A stretch of DNA of 64,000 nucleotides, taken from positions 1 through 64,000 of the forward strand of contig NZ_JAVJSQ010000007.1 in NCBI RefSeq assembly GCF_040219335.1, written 5' to 3'. The notes below the pieces were generated by a model. That model saw nothing but the letters and a program-made list of their open reading frames with translations, did not search any database and was not told the DNA's origin. Position 1 is the first letter of the stretch, and each line of letters begins with the position of its first letter. Shown in pieces: positions 7,927 to 17,100 of this stretch. This DNA is from Gimesia sp. Its GTDB lineage: Bacteria; Planctomycetota; Planctomycetia; Planctomycetales; Planctomycetaceae. A program made the translations under genes and the position numbers.

Positions 7927-8283
7927 TTACTTAAATTCAGGAAGCTGGTCTTCGAAGTTTGCGCAAAGAAAAATGTCGACCTTCAGTTGTTGAAGGTTCT
8001 GACAGATCGTTCTAGTCGTGTTTATTTGCCGTGACAATGTGATTTCCTTACTCAGAGGCGTTACCTCCAGACGATAGCGATAAAACAGAAAACCATCTTC
8101 GGTTTCTGTCTGAGATTCGTCGTAATCATCATTTTGATACATCTCGATCCAATTACCTTCGAAGTCAATTGAGTTAACTTTGCGCCCTCGTGCTCCCCTT
8201 AAGCCTGCTGACATTTGCCTAATAATTGAGGAAATAGTTAAGTCTGTATTCAGCATAATGATAAATTGTAATGCGCTATCCAT
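7927..8283 (-). CDS. probable orphan immunity-type protein
   Basis: A 118-residue acidic soluble protein with a strongly acidic middle (YQNDDYDESQTETEDG, around residue 50). No signal peptide or membrane segment. I do not recognise the family. It is the first gene of the minus-strand immunity stack, downstream of the TROVE terminator, so it probably has its own promoter or is silent. Confidence 0.55.
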   Translation of the reverse strand: MDSALQFIIMLNTDLTISSIIRQMSAGLRGARGRKVNSIDFEGNWIEMYQNDDYDESQTETEDGFLFYRYRLEVTPLSKEITLSRQINTTRTICQNLQQLKVDIFLCANFEDQLPEFK

Positions 8284-8362
8284 CTTTTCTTACTCTTTTG
8301 ATGAGAGGAAAATACAGTTGTGCTATTTTCATCTCTCATGATAACTCATCACATGAATAAAC

Positions 8363-8392
8363 ACCCCTGGTCCGATTTCTCAGACCAGGGGT
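8363..8392 (-). terminator. terminator after the TROVE gene
   Basis: ACCCCTGGTC (8363-8372) pairs perfectly with GACCAGGGGT (8383-8392) around a 10-base loop, about 25 bases past the TROVE stop. The minus-strand side continues GTTTATTC, a weak T-rich tail. Confidence 0.75.
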
Positions 8393-8416
8393 ATCCCAGA
8401 TAACCAACCGAGCCGA

Positions 8417-10027
<1,611 letters not shown>

Positions 10028-10141
10028 CATAGCCTCCTTTAAAAAACGGGTCCGGCGAAAGACGCATCAGTCCCCACTGACGGCAGCCGGATCCTGTGCA
10101 AAGTTTGCATTTAAGGGGTCTGGTCTCTTAAATGCAGCTTC

Positions 10142-10293
10142 AATAAAAGCACTCGACGAGGTATTCGAGCAGAGTCCCACCCTGCCTCTCCGCGCGCACG
10201 CGGAGTTCAGGGTCCGGCCCCGATTTAAATATTCAGTGGGCCGGGCAGGAGTTGAACCAGCGAAACCATGTACTCCACTCCAGCAGTCGAGTG
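10142..10293 (-). ncRNA. Y-RNA-like unit 3 (divergent module)
   Basis: Ends are joined by an 8-bp helix: CACTCGAC (10293 down to 10286) with GTCGAGTG (10157 down to 10150), followed by a T-rich tail. The 5' strand has the array's conserved GACTGC and GGAGTACATGG, and the 3' strand has CTCGTCGAG. Inside are a T-arm-like hairpin near GGTTCAACTCC, a GC-rich hairpin (CCGGCCC with GGGCCGG around an AT-rich loop) in place of the acceptor, and a long perfect hairpin (CTCCGCG/CGCGGAG) where the tRNA mimics have a D-arm. Probably bound by the TROVE protein. It is the unit closest to that gene. Confidence 0.7.
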
Positions 10294-10302
10294 AGTCGCT
10301 TA

Positions 10303-10451
10303 AGAAAAACCGACGAAGTTGTGTAAAGAGAGTTTTCTTCTGATGCTTCTACCATTAAAGCTACAACGTGTTGTGCGGTTGCACGCGGCGCTGGTGGGAT
10401 TCGAACCCACAACTAACAGATCACGATGTACTCCCCTTCGGCAGTCGGTCC
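10303..10451 (-). ncRNA. Y-RNA-like unit 2 (permuted tRNA mimic)
   Basis: Terminal helix ACCGAC (10449 down to 10444) with GTCGGT (10314 down to 10309), followed by TTTTTC, a terminator-like end. The conserved 5' strand ACCGACTGCCGA and GGAGTACAT, and the 3' strand ACTTCGTCGGT, match the other units. The interior has a perfect T-arm (GTGGG TTCGAAT CCCAC, 10410-10394) placed before a D-arm (GCTT/AAGC with loop TAATGGTAG, 10361-10345), with a capped GC-rich hairpin between them. This is the permuted tRNA-elbow order known for YrlA-type bacterial Y RNAs. Confidence 0.8.
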
Positions 10452-10554
10452 TGTTTGCATGTGACGCTATTTGCGTCTCGGTTTGTCGACGATCAAAGTT
10501 TCGGTCTCCTTGAATGCATGCGATCCGTCTGCCGACAGATCGTCTTTCGACAGT
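10452..10554 (-). other. structured spacer between Y-RNA units 1 and 2
   Basis: Read on the minus strand it contains GACGATC and, about 45 bases later, GATCGTC, flanked by GTCG/CGAC, so a hairpin-like closed structure is possible. It also carries a GTCGGCAGACGG segment reminiscent of the unit helix. It may be a decayed Y-RNA unit or hold a promoter for unit 2; I see no clear -10/-35. Confidence 0.35.
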
Positions 10555-10703
10555 AAATACAACCGACGAAGTGGTGAACCAGAGTTTCTACGGTGCTCTA
10601 CCATTGAGCTACGGCGCGACTCGCTTTGCGAATGAGCGCCGGTGGGACTCGAACCCACAACCCCCGGGTCCTGAACCATGTACTCCAGATCGGCAGTCGG
10701 TCA
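10555..10703 (-). ncRNA. Y-RNA-like unit 1 (clear permuted tRNA mimic)
   Basis: Terminal helix ACCGAC (10701-10696) with GTCGGT (10567-10562). The interior is a clean circularly permuted tRNA: T-arm GTGGG TTCGAGT CCCAC (10658-10642), then a closed acceptor-like hairpin (CGGCGC/GCGCCG capped by a TTCGC-AAA-GCGAG stem), then TA and a D-arm GCTC AATGGTA GAGC (10609-10595). The GG of the D-loop and TTCGA of the T-loop are both present, so the tRNA elbow should form. This matches the architecture described for bacterial YrlA Y RNAs. No T-tract follows, so it may be processed from a longer transcript. Confidence 0.85.
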
Positions 10704-10711
10704 TGTCTTTT

Positions 10712-10897
10712 TTAAAACCCAACGAAGGGGCATCGAGATTCTTGCCTCTTCGGCCGTCCTGATCGGTCGCATGTGAAACCGTCAGTCGACACGCGCCAGA
10801 CCATCTCACAGAGATGCCGTTGCGCTCACCTTCCCTGGATCACTCCAGGTTAGCTACCTTAGGACCGTCATAATGTAATCCCGACAGTCAGTTGGAT
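10712..10897 (-). ncRNA. Y-RNA-like unit with a 23S rRNA-like module
   Basis: Terminal helix CCAAC (10895 down) with GTTGG (ending 10719), then a T-rich tail (GGGTTTT...). The 3' strand CCTTCGTTGG matches the other units, and the 5' strand has the related CCAACTGACTGTCGGGATTACAT. The interior has no tRNA arms. Instead it holds ACGGTCCTAAGGTAGC (10868 down to 10853), identical to the core of the I-CeuI site in 23S rRNA; 20 of 22 bases match when extended by three each side. Short hairpins (CCTGGAGTGATCCAGG and a CATCTC/GAGATG stem) follow. Confidence 0.7.
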
Positions 10898-10904
10898 TTT
10901 CAAC

Positions 10905-10983
10905 AAACCGGCCAACGAAGAAATGATACAGACATCGGTTCTTAATCAGAGAATGATGTAGTCCGCATCGGCAGTTGGCTGGT
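10905..10983 (-). ncRNA. minimal Y-RNA-like unit
   Basis: GCCAAC (10979 down to 10974) pairs with GTTGGC (10916 down to 10911). The 5' strand carries CAACTGCCGATGCGGACTACATC and the 3' strand TTTCTTCGTTGGCC, the same signature as in the larger units. Only about 30 bases lie between the two conserved strands, so there is no tRNA-like or rRNA-like module. It begins four bases after the tRNA-Cys, suggesting it is released by tRNA 3'-end processing. Confidence 0.65.
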
Positions 10984-10986
10984 TTA

Positions 10987-11058
10987 AGACGCCGGTGGGA
11001 GTCGAACCCACTTAGAACTGCTTTGCAGGCAGTCGCCTGGCCATCTGGCTCCAGCGTC
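10987..11058 (-). tRNA. tRNA-Cys (GCA)
   Basis: A complete 72-base cloverleaf: acceptor GACGCTG/CGGCGTC, D-stem GCC/GGC with a GG-containing loop, anticodon stem ACTGC/GCAGT with loop CTGCAAA (anticodon GCA), T-arm GTGGG TTCGACT CCCAC, discriminator U as usual for Cys. Odd point: the two bases joining acceptor and D-stem are GA instead of the near-universal UA. CCA is not encoded. It leads directly into the Y-RNA array. Confidence 0.85.
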
Positions 11059-11068
11059 AGTTTTACTC

Positions 11069-11141
11069 AAGTACCCCGCCAGGGAATCGAACCCCGTCTA
11101 ATGGTTCCGAAGACCATCGTGCATCAATCACACCCGCAAGG
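11069..11141 (-). pseudogene. tRNA-Arg (UCG)-like sequence with broken acceptor stem
   Basis: Anticodon arm ATGGT CTTCGGA ACCAT (anticodon TCG) and T-arm CGGGG TTCGATT CCCTG are well formed, and the 3' acceptor strand would be GCGGGGT-A. The expected 5' strand ACCCCGC is absent: the bases at that place (TGCCTTG) do not pair. The D-arm is weak (GTG/CAC, no GG in the loop). It is either a degraded or recombined tRNA gene or another tRNA-like RNA of the array. Confidence 0.55.
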
Positions 11142-11280
11142 CAGATCAATTCGTTCACAGACAAAACACCGCTCGTCTGTTGCCGATAAAAGACAGTGAA
11201 CGTTCAGCAGGGGTTCGCTGTTTTCTGCAGGAAATTAATTTCATTGGAAAACAGTCACTCTGATTTCTCACAAGTCCTGC

Positions 11281-11309
11281 TTGACCCGCCTGCGCGTCTC
11301 GCTGATACT
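11281..11309 (+). promoter_or_regulatory. strong sigma-70-type promoter (shared family)
   Basis: TTGACC (11281-11286), 17-base spacer, GATACT (11304-11309), 38 bases before the SGNH hydrolase start at 11348. The same GCTTGACC-N17-GATACTG arrangement occurs at 21293 and 26248. Confidence 0.75.
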
Positions 11310-11347
11310 GGATGACTTCGCACACCATTCCCTCAGGAGATCCTCAG

Positions 11348-12064
11348 ATGCCTCGACTGACCGACCACTGCCGAATTCTCACAGCGTTGTTGACGGTTCT
11401 ATGTCTGACTTCGCTCGCAACAGCAGAACAGAAACAGGAACCCACAGCAGATTCCAACCTGCCCCGCGTGCTGATCATCGGCGACTCGATTTCCATCGGT
11501 TACACCAAACCCACCATCGAACTGCTCAAAAGGGTCGCGAACGTCGAACGCGTCAAAGCCAACTGCGGCGATACAAACCGGGGTCTCAAAAACCTCCAGC
11601 GCTGGCTCGGCAAAACCGACTGGGACGTGATTCATTTCAACTGGGGACTGCACGATCTCTGCTATCGGCACCCCGACTCAAAAACTCAGGGACACCGCGA
11701 CAAAGTCAACGGCACCATCTCGGTCCCCCTCGCGCAGTACGAGAAAAATCTGGAAACACTGGTCAAGCAACTGGAGCAGACGAACGCCACACTCATCTGG
11801 GCCACGACCACTCCGGTTCCGGAAGGCGAAGCAGGCCGCGTTGTCGGCGACGATTTGAAATACAACGAGGTCGCGAAAAAGATCATGCAGAAACACAACA
11901 TCAAAATCAACGACCTGCACCAGCTCGCGACAGGCTTCGAAGCGCCCCTCTGGGCCGGTCCGGGCAACGTCCACTTCAAACCCGCCGGCTCCCAAAAACT
12001 GGCACAACAGGTCGCCCGCGAAATCAAAGCCGCGTTAAAAGCGAAGTCGCAAGACAGGAACTGA
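11348..12064 (+). CDS. secreted SGNH/GDSL-type hydrolase
   Basis: A 238-residue protein with a signal peptide (hydrophobic run ILTALLTVLCLTSLATA) and an SGNH fold. Block I is GDSISIGY with the catalytic Ser, NWGLHD sits where G-x-N-D normally is, and NVHFKPAG near the end supplies the block V His. Such enzymes remove acetyl or other acyl groups from polysaccharides outside the cytoplasm. The start at 11348 is chosen because AGGAG lies about eight bases upstream and the signal peptide begins right after it. It has its own strong promoter at 11281. An alpha/beta hydrolase follows on the same strand after 81 bases, fitting a glycan-degradation locus. Confidence 0.85.
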   Translation: MPRLTDHCRILTALLTVLCLTSLATAEQKQEPTADSNLPRVLIIGDSISIGYTKPTIELLKRVANVERVKANCGDTNRGLKNLQRWLGKTDWDVIHFNWGLHDLCYRHPDSKTQGHRDKVNGTISVPLAQYEKNLETLVKQLEQTNATLIWATTTPVPEGEAGRVVGDDLKYNEVAKKIMQKHNIKINDLHQLATGFEAPLWAGPGNVHFKPAGSQKLAQQVAREIKAALKAKSQDRN

Positions 12065-12145
12065 ACCTGCCTGTCAGCTTTGTGCGAGAGTAAGTGAATC
12101 GATCTTCGTCTAAATGACTTTTAACTTCCAAGGCGGGTCTTCCAC

Positions 12146-14038
12146 ATGAAACACGGCACATTTCTCTGGATTCTGATTCTATTCTCATCCTCTGTTGTTT
12201 TCGGGCAGAAGCCCGAGACGCTGCCCCCTTTGCAGGACGGCGCCGCGCCTCAAAATTTCGAAGCGATGTGGGCCGGTTTTGATCCGCGTAAAGAACCGCT
12301 TGAAACCGAAGTTCTCAAAGAATGGGAAGAAGAGGGCGTGATGCTCAGTGTGGTGCGATTTCGCATCGGCGTCTTCAAAGGACAGACCGCGAGACTCGCA
12401 GCAATTTTTGGTTTCCCCAAAAGCGTCAGCGCAAGCAGGAAAACACTTCCGGGACTTGTTCAGATTCATGGCGGCGGACAATACGCCGATCACCAGGCGT
12501 GCCTCATGAATGGCAAACGCGGGTATGCCACCGTCTCCATTGCCTGGGCAGGACGAATCAGTGCCCCGGACTACCGGGTGACTCCGGCTGAAGTGAAGCT
12601 GTTCTGGGAGGGTAAGACCGACGATCCGAACTACAAAGTAACCACCGACTGGGGCGCACTCGACGGTTATCATGCACCGGGAAAGCATCCTGGCAATGTC
12701 TTTCCCAGTGCCATGCCCGCCGCCTGGACTCTCGATGAAGTTGAGTCGCCGCGCAACAGCGGCTGGTTTCTCGCCGCGCTCGCGGCACGTCGTGCACTCA
12801 CATTTCTGGAAGCGCAGCCGATGGTCGACCCCGATCGACTGGGCGTCTATGGACATTCCATGGGTGGCAAGCTCACCGTCTTGACTGCTCCCGACGCGCG
12901 TGTCAAAGCGGCTGCCCCTTCCTGTGGCGGTATCAGCGATCGATATAATCGGAGCCCGCTGTTTTGCGCGACCCTGGGTGATGATGTCAGCCTGAAGCAG
13001 ATTGCCTGTCCCATCATCTTCCTCAGCCCTGCCAACGATTTTCACGGGCGTCTGGGCAACCTGCCTGATGCGATCAACGAAATCCGCAGCCAGGAATGGC
13101 GCGTGACCTGCTCGCCACACCACAATCATCAGGACACGCCCGATTTTGAAGCCGCGACGATGCTGTGGATGGACCAGCATTTAAAATCAGCATTCACATT
13201 TCCTGAGACACCGAAAACGAAGCTGGTTCTCAAGACCAGCGATCACATCCCCCGTTTCCAGGTGCAACCAGATCATACCCGACCCATTCTTTCGGTCGAT
13301 ATCTTTTATACCCAGCAGGGTAAACCAGACGAGCGTCCCGAAGATCGACTGCAGACGATGCACCGCTTCTGGCATCATGCATCGGCGACCGAAACCGACG
13401 GCACCTGGACGGCACCGCTGCCTTTGGGAAGTGTTGATCAGCCACTCTGGGTTTACGCGAATGTACGGTATTCTCTCGACGAACCCGTTTCCGGAGCAGG
13501 CTATTACTACCGGCCTTATACGACTAAGTCATTTAATCTCTCGTCATTGCTGACTCAGGTTACTCCCACACAACTTCAACATGCAGGCACGCGTACTACA
13601 CTTGAACCGACATTACTGATCGAAGACTTTCAAGGTGACTGGCAAAAGGAATGGTTTAATTATCGATCGGATGAATGGACGCTGATCACGCATAAACTCA
13701 ACGACACAACATGGAAAGCACCACAGCAGGCGGAGCTCGCGCTGAAAGTTCGCGCAGCAGAATCCAATCGGCTGGTGCTCGTGATTGACGACTTCGCTGC
13801 AGAGGTTGAGCTCACAGGGGGCAGCGACTGGCAGAACATCCAGCTGAAAGCAGAAGATTTTCAGAACTGGAACGGTGATCCATTACCAGGCTGGGATGGG
13901 ATCCGTCAGCTGAAGATTACCCCTGCCGAAAGACTTCAGCCCGCGCGCAGAGGTAAAGGAAAATCACGAATCGTCGGCAAAAACTGGCGCGGCCCAGCAC
14001 CGGAGTTCCGCGAACTACGCTGGAAAACAACACCCTGA
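12146..14038 (+). CDS. secreted alpha/beta-hydrolase (acetylxylan-esterase-like)
   Basis: A 630-residue protein with an N-terminal signal peptide (LWILILFSSSVVFG) and an alpha/beta-hydrolase core. IHGGGQ near residue 109 forms the oxyanion region, GVYGHSMGGK near 236 is the nucleophile elbow, and HHNHQDTPD near 327 is the likely catalytic His region. The C-terminal half (about 370-630) is an all-beta extension with no domain I recognise; it may bind carbohydrate. It resembles the acetylxylan esterase / dienelactone hydrolase-like enzymes that are abundant in planctomycetes. It lies 81 bases after the SGNH hydrolase and may share its transcript. Confidence 0.75.
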   Translation: MKHGTFLWILILFSSSVVFGQKPETLPPLQDGAAPQNFEAMWAGFDPRKEPLETEVLKEWEEEGVMLSVVRFRIGVFKGQTARLAAIFGFPKSVSASRKTLPGLVQIHGGGQYADHQACLMNGKRGYATVSIAWAGRISAPDYRVTPAEVKLFWEGKTDDPNYKVTTDWGALDGYHAPGKHPGNVFPSAMPAAWTLDEVESPRNSGWFLAALAARRALTFLEAQPMVDPDRLGVYGHSMGGKLTVLTAPDARVKAAAPSCGGISDRYNRSPLFCATLGDDVSLKQIACPIIFLSPANDFHGRLGNLPDAINEIRSQEWRVTCSPHHNHQDTPDFEAATMLWMDQHLKSAFTFPETPKTKLVLKTSDHIPRFQVQPDHTRPILSVDIFYTQQGKPDERPEDRLQTMHRFWHHASATETDGTWTAPLPLGSVDQPLWVYANVRYSLDEPVSGAGYYYRPYTTKSFNLSSLLTQVTPTQLQHAGTRTTLEPTLLIEDFQGDWQKEWFNYRSDEWTLITHKLNDTTWKAPQQAELALKVRAAESNRLVLVIDDFAAEVELTGGSDWQNIQLKAEDFQNWNGDPLPGWDGIRQLKITPAERLQPARRGKGKSRIVGKNWRGPAPEFRELRWKTTP

Positions 14039-14054
14039 TTTTATGATGTTTTAC

Positions 14055-14116
14055 GCACCTCTGTTATAAATCTGAATTCGATATCAATCTACGCAGAGAG
14101 AATAAAACAGAGGTGC
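14055..14116. terminator. bidirectional hairpin between convergent genes
   Basis: GCACCTCTGTT (14055-14065) and AACAGAGGTGC (14106-14116) form an 11-bp perfect stem around a 40-base loop. It lies between two converging genes, so it can end transcripts from both sides. The loop is long, so it may act by base pairing of 3' ends, not as a classic intrinsic terminator. Confidence 0.55.
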
Positions 14117-14124
14117 GGTCATCG

Positions 14125-17100
14125 TCATTTCTTCTCTTTCTCCTCAGGCGACTGAATCGCTTTGAGGGTCGCTTTGACCTGCCGCAGTTCATAGTTCCGG
14201 GACTCCTGCTCCAGTTCCTTCAAGCGGGGGACCGCGGATTCTGCCAGTGGTCCGAACTGCTTGAGCCCTTCCAGTGCTGCACGCCGCTCTTGTGGATCAT
14301 CCAGCATTTTGATCAGGCGGGGAATGGCTTCCTGCGCCGGTGCGCCGATGCGGCCTAAAGCACCCGCGGCGGCCACGCGAATGGATTTGTCATCCAAGGC
14401 TTTGAGTAAAGCGGGCACTGCAGGTGCAGCGTCGGCACCAAACTTACCCAGGGCCTGCACCGCGGCATATTGCACCCGTTCATTCGAGTCCTGCAGCGAT
14501 TTCAGCAAAGCCGGTACCGCCAGGTCCGCTTCAATGGCCAGTTTTCCCAGCGACAGGGCAGCCAGGTCAGACAGATCCCGGTCCTTTTCTTCCAGCACTT
14601 TGATCAGCATCGTGACCACCGCTTTAGACTTCAAAGAGCCGGCGGCACGCAGCGCCATCTCACGGTCATACTGATTTTCACCGCTGGCCACATTCAATAA
14701 CAGAGGCTCGATCCGCTCGGGAGCATCCGCGGCAAAGACTCCCAGGCTGTAGGCAGCATCCCCACGCAGGTTCGGTTGATCGAGGTTCTTTGCCAGAATA
14801 TCGATCGTCGGCTGATGGTCTTCTTCAATCTTCTCCAGCGCCTGAGCAGCCGCATACATGGTTCGCTCATTCGTCAGCATCTTCCGCAGCGCCGGAATCG
14901 CTTCCGCAGCAGTCGATCCCAGTTCTCCCAGGGCAGCAGCGGCCTCCTCGTAATAACTGACTGTCCCCAGCAGATCAATCAAAGCCGGCACTGCTGATTT
15001 CGCGGCAGCTCCCATCTCTCCCAACTGTTCAATCGACGCCTGCCGGTAATCCCGGTTTTGCATTAACTTCATCAGGACCGGCGTCCACTGTTCATTTAAG
15101 GTACCTGCCATCGGTAGATCGTAGGCCGCCTGCTCACTCAGTTCTTCATCATCCGAGTCCAGTGCGTTACGCACAATCGTCAGCAGAGCATCATCCTCAG
15201 ACCCCGCTTTCAACAGGCACAGCGCTGCCAGCAACCGGGTCTTCGGCGGCGCGTTTTTCAATAACGCTTCCAGTTTCGGCAGGACGGCTTTGGGAACGCC
15301 GTCTGCATTATTCCCCAGGGTGCGTAATGTCTGCTGCACGATCTCCTGATCCTGCTCGGCAAGCAGTTTGTTGATCGCGGTGCCCTCCCTGTCGCCGCGG
15401 ACCAGGTAGCTGATCGCCGCCCTCAGCTGATAGGCATCCGTTTCCTGATCCATACCTTGAACCTGGGAGAGCAGTTGCGAACTGAATTGATCTCGCAGTC
15501 GCTCGTCCTGGCAGAGTAGAACCAGCACTGTAGACTGCTGCTTCGGTTCCAGCTCTTTTAATTTTGACTGCACCAGTTTAAGCGCTTCCGGTGAATCTGC
15601 TGCGATATTCGACAATGCCTCACCGGCGAACTGTTTGATCTGCCAGTTTTCACTTTGCACACCAGTCAGTAATAGAGGCACCAGGGACTGCTTGTCCTCG
15701 ACCTGACCTGCGAGAGCAATCGCAGCCGCCACCTGTAATGGTTCAGGCTGTTTCTCCTTGAGCAATGCTTGAAGATTTTTCACGACCTCAGGTTCGTCAG
15801 CCGTGACCTCGCTGAGTGCCAGAATCACTTTGGCGCGGCGTTCCGGATCCACCTCAGTATTCGAGACCACTGCTTCCAGACTTTTCAGGGCCGGCTTGCC
15901 TCCGTGACTAAGAACAGCAGTCAGTTGATTCACCAGCTCTTCATCAATTTCATCGCTGACTAATTTCGCGGTCAGTAAGGGAACGACTGCGCCCGGCAGT
16001 GTTTTCTGCCTGTTGAGAATACTCATCACAGAGTACTGCAAGTCCGGATTCTCGAGGGATCCGACCACCGTTTTCAACTCATCCTCATTCAACTCAAAAT
16101 TAGCAAGGGCAGACCCGGCGGCTTCACTGACGCGGGAATCCGAACCCTTCAACAGCTTCAGTAATGCTGCTTTCGCCTGCTCCTGCTGTGGTTTCGAGAG
16201 GGACTTCCGACGGCTGCCCAATGCCCGGGCTGCGTGCAGGCGCACACCCTCGTTGTCTGACTTGACTGCTTCCAGCAGCAGGGAATTGATCTGAGACTGC
16301 TGAGATTCGGAGGACGACAGCATGATCGCGGCACACTGTTTTGTCAGCAGATCTTTCTGGCCTAAAGCCTGTTCCAGCGAAGCCTGTTCTTCCGGACTGG
16401 GTCGATGATGAAAATCCCTGAGCACCGACATCGCATTCTCTCTGGCCTGGGTAGTACTCTGAGGATCGCAGATGATTTTGGTCAATGCGGGATACGAGTA
16501 TCTCCAGGCGGTCCGCAGCGCGGAACGGATTTCCCAGTCCACTTCCCCTTCATCCAGTTGTTTGACGAGTGCGGATACAATCTTCTGGTCCGCCCCGCCG
16601 ATTTTCTCCAGCAGTTTCGCCGCTTTGAGACTCACTTCAGGATCGGGATCGTTCAACAGTTTCTGCAGGGAACTGCTGGCTGTGCGGATATACTCGGCCT
16701 GATCCAGCAGCGAGACCGCCAGGGATCTGGCCTCTGCGTCATCTTCCGCGAGCACTTTGATCAACGCCTCCGTAGCCGCTTTGGAATCAGGACAGATCTC
16801 CTCGAGCGCTTCGGAAATGGCATCGCTCTCATCAGGATAGTTCGAATAGGCGGTCAGCAGTGCAGGCACCGCGGAATCCGCTGCGGCACCAAATTCTCCC
16901 AACGCGGAGATATACGCGGTGCGCACATCTTCGGGCGCCTGATCCAGGTGCTTCACCTTATCAATCAGTACCGGCAATCCCTGCTTGATTTTTCGGTTAC
17001 CAATTGCTTCTGCCACCTCTGCCTGCAACGCTTCGGGACGGGATGCCTTTAACAGATCCACCAGTTTTTCATCGAGCGCACCGCTGCGTGTGGGATCGTG

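Noticed and set aside
11312..11347. Upstream ATG for the SGNH hydrolase
   Set aside because: The ATG at 11348 has the AGGAG site and places the signal peptide at the N-terminus; the upstream ATG lies only a few bases from the -10 box.
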